Both the position numbers and the translations under genes were made by a program. The notes under the pieces are model-generated. The model had not been told where the DNA came from. It worked only from the letters and a program-made list of their open reading frames with translations, and did no database searches. Shown here piece after piece: positions 58,978-64,000 of a stretch of DNA of 64,000 bases. Each line of letters starts with the position of its first letter. Position 1 is the stretch's first letter. Origin of the DNA: Streptomyces sp. WAC06614 (GTDB lineage: Bacteria; Actinomycetota; Actinomycetes; Streptomycetales; Streptomycetaceae); contig NZ_RPRY01000002.1 in assembly GCF_003949795.1 (NCBI RefSeq), positions 1 through 64,000 of the forward strand, read 5' to 3'.

Positions 58978-60105
58978 TTGACTTCCCACGCTCTTTCTTC
59001 TTCCCTCACTTCCTCCTCCTCGGCCCCGTCCGCGCCGTCGCTGGCCGCGCTCGGCTGGGACGAGGCGTGGGCGGCCGCGTTCGCCCCGTACGCCGAGGCG
59101 GGCCTGGTGGCCGGCCGGGTGGTGCGGGTCGACCGCGGTCAGTGCGACGTCCTCACCGAGGACGGGCCGGTCCGTGCCGACACCGCCTTCGTCACCCCGC
59201 ACGACCCCCTGCGGGTGATCTGCACGGGTGACTGGGCCGCCGTCGAGGCGGCCGGCAACCCGCGGTACGTCAAGGCGTACCTGCCGCGGCGGACCGCGTT
59301 CGTGCGGTCCACCTCCTCGCAGCGCTCGGAGGGCCAGATCCTGGCCGCCAACGTCGACCACGCCGTCATCGCGGTGTCGCTCGCGGTCGAGCTGGACCTC
59401 GGGCGCATCGAACGGTTCCTGGCCCTGGCCTGGGAGTCGGGCGCCCAGCCGCTGGTCGTGCTGACCAAGGCGGACCTGGTCCCGGACCCGGTGACCCTGG
59501 CGCACCTGGTGCAGGACGTGGAGACCGCGGCGCCGGGCGTGCAGGTGCTCACCGTGTCCTCGCACACCGGCGAGGGCACGGACGTGCTCGGCGCGGTCGT
59601 CGCCGACGGGACGAGCGTACTGCTCGGCGCGTCCGGCGCCGGCAAGTCCACCCTGGCCAACGCGCTGCTCGGGGCCGACGTGATGGAGGTCCAGGCCACG
59701 CGCGACGTCGACGGCAAGGGCCGGCACACCACGACCACCCGCAACCTGCTGCTCCTGCCGGGCGGCGGCGTCCTCATCGACACGCCGGGGCTGCGCGGGG
59801 TGGGGCTGTGGGACGCCGGGACCGGCGTCGGCCAGGTGTTCTCGGAGATCGAGGACTTCGCCGAGCAGTGCCGCTTCCACGACTGCGCGCACGTCGCGGA
59901 GCCGGGCTGTGCGGTGCTGGCCGCCGTGGCGGACGGCACGCTGCCGGAGCGGCGGCTGGAGTCGTACCGGAAGCTGCTGCGCGAGAACCAGCGCATCGTG
60001 GCCAAGACCGACGCCAGGCTGCGGGCGGACCTCCGGCGCGACTGGAAGCAGAAGTCGGCCGAAGGCCGAGCCAACTACGCCGCCAAACGCGGCCCGCACG
60101 CCTGA
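58978..60105 (+). CDS. rsgA: Ribosome small-subunit-dependent GTPase A
   Basis: RsgA, 375 aa, a GTPase that checks late 30S subunit assembly. Domains: N-terminal OB fold (VAGRVVRVDRGQCDVLTEDG), then a circularly permuted GTPase where G4 (LTKAD) precedes G1 (GASGAGKST) and G3 (DTPG), then a zinc knuckle CRFHDCAH...EPGC. The first 20 residues are Ser-rich and unlike other RsgA. The start is TTG 58978 with GAAGGG upstream. A small frame with a stronger ribosome site lies ahead. It may be one of two RsgA copies in the genome. Confidence 0.93.
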   Translation: MTSHALSSSLTSSSSAPSAPSLAALGWDEAWAAAFAPYAEAGLVAGRVVRVDRGQCDVLTEDGPVRADTAFVTPHDPLRVICTGDWAAVEAAGNPRYVKAYLPRRTAFVRSTSSQRSEGQILAANVDHAVIAVSLAVELDLGRIERFLALAWESGAQPLVVLTKADLVPDPVTLAHLVQDVETAAPGVQVLTVSSHTGEGTDVLGAVVADGTSVLLGASGAGKSTLANALLGADVMEVQATRDVDGKGRHTTTTRNLLLLPGGGVLIDTPGLRGVGLWDAGTGVGQVFSEIEDFAEQCRFHDCAHVAEPGCAVLAAVADGTLPERRLESYRKLLRENQRIVAKTDARLRADLRRDWKQKSAEGRANYAAKRGPHA

Positions 60106-60124
60106 CCCCCGATCCCGGCGCTGC

Positions 60125-60171
60125 GCCCCGGCCCCGCCTGCACCCGTGCGCGCGGGTGGGCCGGCCGGGGC
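60125..60171 (+). terminator. Compound hairpin after rsgA
   Basis: Outer arms GCCCCGGCC (60125-60133) and GGCCGGGGC (60163-60171) enclose an inner hairpin CACCCG/CGGGTG (60141-60146, 60153-60158). It starts 20 nt after the rsgA stop. The remaining gap to 60468 is GC-rich; I see no gene there. Confidence 0.6.
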
Positions 60172-60468
60172 ACGTGGGACCGGCTCCGCGCTTTCCGCGG
60201 CTGACCCCGCACCCCACCCGGGCCCCGGGCCTGGAGTCCGACCTCCGGCTCGTGGCGCGGCGGGCAGTCCCCGGCCGCAGGGCCGACCTCGGCCTGACGC
60301 AGTGCGGGGCAGCGCCCCGGCCCCCGCGGTCAGGACCGGCTGCGCGCCGGCGCCCGGCCGCGGACCCCGGTCCGGCGTCGGCCCCGCCCGGGCCCGGGGA
60401 GGCGGGGCAGGCGGTCCGCTACGCCCGGGCCCGGGCGGGCCCGGCACGGTTCGGCCCCGGTGCGGGGG

Positions 60469-60951
60469 TCACATGGTGAGGACCGCGCCCAGCCAGGCTG
60501 CCAGGACCATCAGGCAGGCCAGGAGTTCGACCAGGACGCTCGTGCCCACCGCGCGCATCACCGTGCGGAGGGACGCCATGGCCTCGCCGTGGGTGCCCAG
60601 GCGGAGGCGTTCGGAGGCGTAGATGCCGGCCATGAAGCCGGGGACGGCGCCGAGGACCGGGACCAGGACGAAGCCCAGGACGGCACCGGCGCCGGCCGCG
60701 GCGGCCATGCGGCGGGTCACGCCGGCCTCACGGAGGCGGCGTGGCGGCAGCTGCCACGTCACCAGCTGGACCACCAGCAGCAGCGCGGTGGCCGCGACCA
60801 GCAGGGACCACGCCAGGGCCGTCGGAGCCTGCAACGTCCACCACAGCAGCCCCGCCCACACCAGCCACGTGCCGGGCACCCCCGGTACGAGTACGCCCAC
60901 CACGCCGAGCACCAGGACCAGGCCCACCAGGAGCAGCTCCGGCACGTCCAC
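60469..60951 (-). CDS. DUF456 membrane protein
   Basis: A 160-aa integral membrane protein of the DUF456 family, with four or five helices. The start VGLVLVLGVVGVLVPGVPGTWLVWAGLLWW and the Gly-rich segment AAGAGAVLGFVLVPVLGAVPGFMAGIYASE are typical. GTG 60951 has only a weak ribosome site. It follows the TrmB/LuxR-type regulator by 24 nt on the same strand. Function unknown. Confidence 0.85.
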   Translation of the reverse strand: MDVPELLLVGLVLVLGVVGVLVPGVPGTWLVWAGLLWWTLQAPTALAWSLLVAATALLLVVQLVTWQLPPRRLREAGVTRRMAAAAGAGAVLGFVLVPVLGAVPGFMAGIYASERLRLGTHGEAMASLRTVMRAVGTSVLVELLACLMVLAAWLGAVLTM

Positions 60952-60975
60952 CTGCCCAGCGTGACCGAACGGGGG

Positions 60976-62112
60976 CTAGCGGGCCACCCAGCCCCGTTCG
61001 TACGCGTGCCAGCCCAGCTGGAGCCGGGTCGTCACCCCGCACAGCTCCATCAGGCCCTTCACCCGGCGCTGGACCGTCCGCAGCCCCAGCTCCAGGTGCT
61101 TGGCCACGCTCGCGTCCGTCATCCCCGCCAGGAGCAGCGAGAGGATCTCCAGGTCCGTGGCGTCCGGGGCGAGCGGCGCGTCCTCCACCGTCCCCGCCGG
61201 GCCCAGCCGCAGCGGCAGCGCCTCGCGCCACACCGCCTCGAACAGCCCCCGCAGCGACTCCAGCAGGCCCGAGGCGTGCACCACCAGCGCCGCCGGTTCG
61301 GCGCCCCGCGCCGTCAGCGGGACCATCGCCAGGCTCCGGTCCGCGATCACCAGCTTCGTCGGCACCTGCGCGACCACCCGCAACCGCTCGCCCCGGCCGA
61401 GCGCCGCGTGCGCCTCCGCGAGCCCGGCCGGCTCCGTCAGCACCTCCCGCTCGATCACCACCCGGTACGCCACCCCGCGCTGCGCCGCCCGGTCCTCCGC
61501 GTCGTTGTCCGGGCCCGGCACCACCTGCGGTCGACCGGTCACCAGCGCGCACACCTCCTCCACGGCCCCCAACTGGAGCTGGTGGAAGCGGTGCGCCACC
61601 GCGCTCGCGCCCGTCACCGCCTCCACCAGGTCGTGCACCGCCGGCTCCGCCGCCGACGCGGCCTCCGCCCGGTACTCCTCGGCCAGCACCGCCGCCGCCA
61701 TCTCCGCCTGCTCCAGCTCGTGCCGCTGCTGCGTCAGCAGCGCCCCCAGTGCCACCCCCGGCGGCGCCGCCACCCAGCGGCCCGGCCGGGCCGAGGACTG
61801 CGCCGCCAGCCCGTGCCGCTCCAGGTGCCGCAGCGCCCGTTCCGTCTGGGGCACCGGCAGGGTCAGCCGGTGCGCCAGGTCCGGCACCTCCGCCGCCCCC
61901 AGGACCACCAGCGCCCGGTACGCCGACTCCTGCCCCTCGTCCAGCCCTATCGCGCCCAGCACGCCACCCGGCGCACCGACCGCCCCGCGCGGCGTACCGC
62001 CCGTACCGCCCGTACCGCCCGTAGCGGCCACCCCGGCCACCCCGGTCGTTCCGACCATGCCGACCACCAGCTCCCCCCCGTCTCGTCCCACGCCTCCGCG
62101 CGGCTTCCCCAT
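60976..62112 (-). CDS. TrmB-like/LuxR-type transcriptional regulator
   Basis: A regulator of up to 378 aa. The N-terminal domain (ALVVLGAAEVPDLAHRLTLPVPQTERALRHLERHGLAAQ) is a TrmB-like winged helix, and the C-terminus carries a LuxR-type helix-turn-helix (LLLAGMTDASVAKHLELGLRTVQRRVKGLMELCG). This domain pair is common in Streptomyces. The start is uncertain: ATG 62112 gives the longest protein, ATG 62058 removes 18 residues, and the first 50 residues contain a GGTGGTGG run from a 9-bp DNA repeat. Signal unknown. Confidence 0.85.
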   Translation of the reverse strand: MGKPRGGVGRDGGELVVGMVGTTGVAGVAATGGTGGTGGTPRGAVGAPGGVLGAIGLDEGQESAYRALVVLGAAEVPDLAHRLTLPVPQTERALRHLERHGLAAQSSARPGRWVAAPPGVALGALLTQQRHELEQAEMAAAVLAEEYRAEAASAAEPAVHDLVEAVTGASAVAHRFHQLQLGAVEEVCALVTGRPQVVPGPDNDAEDRAAQRGVAYRVVIEREVLTEPAGLAEAHAALGRGERLRVVAQVPTKLVIADRSLAMVPLTARGAEPAALVVHASGLLESLRGLFEAVWREALPLRLGPAGTVEDAPLAPDATDLEILSLLLAGMTDASVAKHLELGLRTVQRRVKGLMELCGVTTRLQLGWHAYERGWVAR

Positions 62113-62265
62113 GGCTCCCCACGCCGTCCCCTGGCCGCCCCCTGGCGGGAAGCGGCCACGGCGCGAACCCGCCGCGCAACATCATCACCGCAGTTCGTAC
62201 CCGTCTGCCAGGGTGGCGCCACCGCAGATCCGACATCCGCCGGCCGACCGCCCTCCCCACCGGCG

Positions 62266-62590
62266 CCTCGGTCGCGCCGCGCGACGCGGCGGGACGGCCG
62301 GTGCTCGCCGCCGAACGACAGGGCGTCGACGGCCAGCAGCTCGGCCTCTCGGTGACCGGCCACGCCGGGTACGCGCCGGGCGCGCCGACCTCGGCCCGGC
62401 TCTCGTACTCCTGCGACGGCGAGCACTGGACCACGGCGCGGAGCAGGCGCAGCCCGACGGGCGGTGGACGACCGTGGTAGACCACCGTGGCGCGGCCGGG
62501 CGGCAGGTCACGCTGAAGGTGGAACCGACCGACGCGAACGGGGCTTCCGTCACCCAGACGGTCGTACGGGCGTACGACGTGCGGGCGTAG
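62266..62590 (+). pseudogene. Decayed C-terminal fragment of a secreted S8-type protease
   Basis: Two frames carry related sequence. The first reads GLSVTGHAGYAPGAPTSARLSYSCDGEHWTTA; the second, after a one-base shift near 62430, reads QPDGRWTTVVDHRGAAGRQVTLKV and ends TQTVVRAYDVRA before a stop at 62590. Joined, they resemble the final Ig-like domain of Streptomyces S8 peptidases (VSL/TLKVxATDANGxxVTQTVxRAY). No start codon, signal or catalytic part is present. The fragment lies between two regulators. Confidence 0.5.
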
Positions 62591-62681
62591 CTCGAACGCT
62601 TGGCCAGGGGGTCGTCCGGCGGGGTGCCCGGCGACCCCCGTTCCGCGTTTCCGGGCGCCCCGCGCGGCCCACAATAAGGGC

Positions 62682-63272
62682 ATGAATCAGCACGGGACGG
62701 CCCCGGACGACTGGTGGCACAAGCTCTACGACGACCTCCTGGCCGACCCGCCCACCTCCAGGTCCGCCACCCCGGACGCCCCCGCCGGCCCGGCCACCGC
62801 CCCGCGCGGAGCCGCGTTCCTGCTGGCGCAGATCGGCGCGCACGCCGCCGCGCGCTTCGCCGAACGGGTCGGGGAACTCGGCCTGACCCCGCCGGACGTG
62901 GGACTGCTGCGGATGATCGCCGGGCAGCCCGGCCGCAGCCAGCGGTCGCTCGCGGAGGACCTGGGAGTGGTGCCGAGCCGGGTCGTGGCCCTCATCGACG
63001 GGCTGGAGGGCAAGGGCCTGGTCGAGCGGCGGCGCAGCGCCGAGGACCGGCGCAACCACGAGCTGCACCTGACCGCCGACGGCCGGCGCACCCTCGGCGC
63101 GGTCTCCCGCAAGGCCGCCGCCCACGAGGACGACCTGCTCGCCGCGCTGGACCCCGCCCAGCGGGCGCACCTGCACGAGCTGCTGGACCGCGTGGCGGCG
63201 GAGCAGGGACTGACCCCCGGGGTGCACCCCGGCTACCGCACGCCGGCGACGTCACCGCGCCGCCGGGGCTGA
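62682..63272 (+). CDS. MarR-family transcriptional regulator
   Basis: A 196-aa MarR protein with a Pro-rich N-terminal extension of about 45 residues. The winged helix is LAEDLGVVPSRVVALIDGLEGKGLVERRRSAEDRRNHELHLTADG, the family pattern with the DRR wing. ATG 62682 starts the frame. It is followed by the convergent second MarR gene, 38 bp away. Target unknown. Confidence 0.92.
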   Translation: MNQHGTAPDDWWHKLYDDLLADPPTSRSATPDAPAGPATAPRGAAFLLAQIGAHAAARFAERVGELGLTPPDVGLLRMIAGQPGRSQRSLAEDLGVVPSRVVALIDGLEGKGLVERRRSAEDRRNHELHLTADGRRTLGAVSRKAAAHEDDLLAALDPAQRAHLHELLDRVAAEQGLTPGVHPGYRTPATSPRRRG

Positions 63273-63309
63273 GCCGCCGAGCGGTCCGCCCGGACCCCCG
63301 CCCGCCCCG

Positions 63310-63816
63310 CTACGCGATCGACGTGTCGCCCAGGGACTCCAGCAGGGCGCGCAAGGTGACCGCCGCCGCCTCGGTCTCCTCGCGGTCGAGGGCGGTCAGC
63401 AGTCCGGCCAGGTTCTCGAAGTGGGCGACGACCACCTCGTCGATCAGGGCACGGCCCTGGGGGGTGAGACGGATCCGGACCTGCCGGCGGTCCGCGGGGT
63501 CGCGGACGCGCTCGACCAGCCCCTTGCCCTCCATCCGGTCGATGCGGTTGGTGATGGCGCCGGAGGTGACCATGGCCGCCTTGAGGAAGGCCCCCGCGGT
63601 CAGCTCGTAGGGCGGGCCCGAACGGCGCAGGCTGGTCAGGACGTCGAACTCGCTGAACTCCAGGTCGTACGCGGCGAGGAAGCTCTTGACCTCGCGCTCC
63701 ACGATCCGGTTGAGCCGCTGGATCCGGCCCACGAGCTGGACCGGCCACATCCGGTCCGCCAGTTCGGGGCGTTCCGCCGTCCACTGGCCGACGATCGCGT
63801 CGATGGCGTCACTCAC
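63310..63816 (-). CDS. MarR-family transcriptional regulator (probable autorepressor)
   Basis: A 168-aa MarR protein. The winged helix is AMVTSGAITNRIDRMEGKGLVERVRDPADRRQVRIRLTPQG, and the dimer helices flank it (RIQRLNRIVEREVKSFL). Upstream, between it and a divergent gene starting at 63936, are four sites of the form TCAASGTTGA, so it very probably represses itself and that gene. The length is usual for the family. Confidence 0.93.
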   Translation of the reverse strand: MSDAIDAIVGQWTAERPELADRMWPVQLVGRIQRLNRIVEREVKSFLAAYDLEFSEFDVLTSLRRSGPPYELTAGAFLKAAMVTSGAITNRIDRMEGKGLVERVRDPADRRQVRIRLTPQGRALIDEVVVAHFENLAGLLTALDREETEAAAVTLRALLESLGDTSIA

Positions 63817-63828
63817 GCCGCATTCCTT

Positions 63829-63916
63829 TCAAGGTTGACCTTCTCAACGTTAAGAGACTTGACGCTGAAAGGATCTTCGAGTTCACTTATCTCAACGTTG
63901 AGATTATCAAGGTTGA
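63829..63916. promoter_or_regulatory. Four-site MarR operator region
   Basis: Sites TCAAGGTTGA (63829-63838), TCAACGTTAA (63844-63853), TCAACGTTGA (63892-63901) and TCAAGGTTGA (63907-63916). Each pair is spaced 15 bp start to start, and the order is mirrored around the middle of the intergenic region. The region is AT-rich for this genome. One site is contained in a perfect 14-bp palindrome TCTCAACGTTGAGA (63890-63903). Confidence 0.7.
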
Positions 63917-63935
63917 GGAATCGGGGGGAGCGCCC

Positions 63936-64000
63936 ATGCCGCTCGCACACGCACCGAAGAAGACGACACGGACGGCCGGGACGACCGGGACGACCGCCGG
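63936..64000 (+). CDS. Start of a gene divergent from marR (cut by window end)
   Basis: ATG 63936 follows GGGGGGAG and opens a frame (MPLAHAPKKTTRTAGTTG) that runs past the window. It begins 20 nt after the last MarR site. The MarR-divergent position suggests an exporter such as an MFS transporter, but only 21 codons are visible. Confidence 0.6.
   Translation, partial: MPLAHAPKKTTRTAGTTGTTA

Overview
The window is a stretch of Streptomyces chromosome. GC content is very high, most genes have GTG/TTG/ATG starts with GGAGG-like ribosome sites or look leaderless, and several families are typical of the genus: a conservon (cvnABCD), a SAV2148-type HEPN protein, a SigE-family ECF sigma factor, TreY/TreZ/GlgX, and a secreted M4 protease beside a LysR regulator. 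I see no integrase, transposase, plasmid gene or large biosynthetic cluster, so most of it looks like ordinary chromosome with a few accessory genes.

Layout. 77-7139: PhoX-like phosphatase, OsmC, ZapE, a RibD-like reductase, a small conserved alpha/beta protein, MurC, MsrB and a SnoaL-fold protein. 7421-11250: conservon (sensor kinase-like protein, roadblock protein, DUF742 protein, small GTPase). 11240-14813: a TIR-WD40 membrane protein followed by a lipoprotein. 14970-18271: secreted thermolysin-like protease and divergent LysR regulator. 18462-25963: Tat-exported phospholipase C, hydrolase, tRNA-His, a glutaminase-like protein with a divergent LysR, and an ECF sigma factor with a membrane partner. 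26070-35791: glycogen-to-trehalose enzymes (treZ, treY, glgX) mixed with an FHA protein, an M14 carboxypeptidase and an MFS transporter. 36051-41661: HEPN protein, DEDDh exonuclease, a 0.6-kb minisatellite, an aminoglycoside-phosphotransferase-like protein, a macrolide-type glycosyltransferase and a DUF1697 protein. 41769-42840: an uncharacterised 243-aa protein followed by a candidate structured RNA. 43998-53503: a sulfur assimilation operon on the reverse strand. 53689-60105: GNAT protein, GAF regulator, AidB-like dehydrogenase, YihY protein and RsgA. 60469-64000: DUF456 protein, TrmB/LuxR regulator, a decayed protease fragment, and two MarR regulators, the second facing a gene cut by the window end.

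How the genes work together. The sulfur operon starts with a 27-aa leader peptide ending in a cysteine motif and continues with sulfite reductase, a 59-aa zinc-ribbon protein, CysH, CysC, CysD, CysN, an SsuABC-type importer and a sirohydrochlorin chelatase that supplies siroheme to the reductase. Most junctions overlap by 4 nt, which suggests translational coupling under cysteine-dependent attenuation. GlgX, TreY and TreZ form one pathway although unrelated genes lie between them.

The most unusual signal is the RNA at about 42641-42790. A T-arm and 3' acceptor strand come first, then a linker, then the 5' acceptor strand and D-arm, and the anticodon-arm position becomes a long stem made by the two ends. 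That is a circularly permuted tRNA fold, the arrangement described for bacterial Y RNAs (YrlA type). Its neighbour is a 243-aa protein, not a Ro/TROVE protein.
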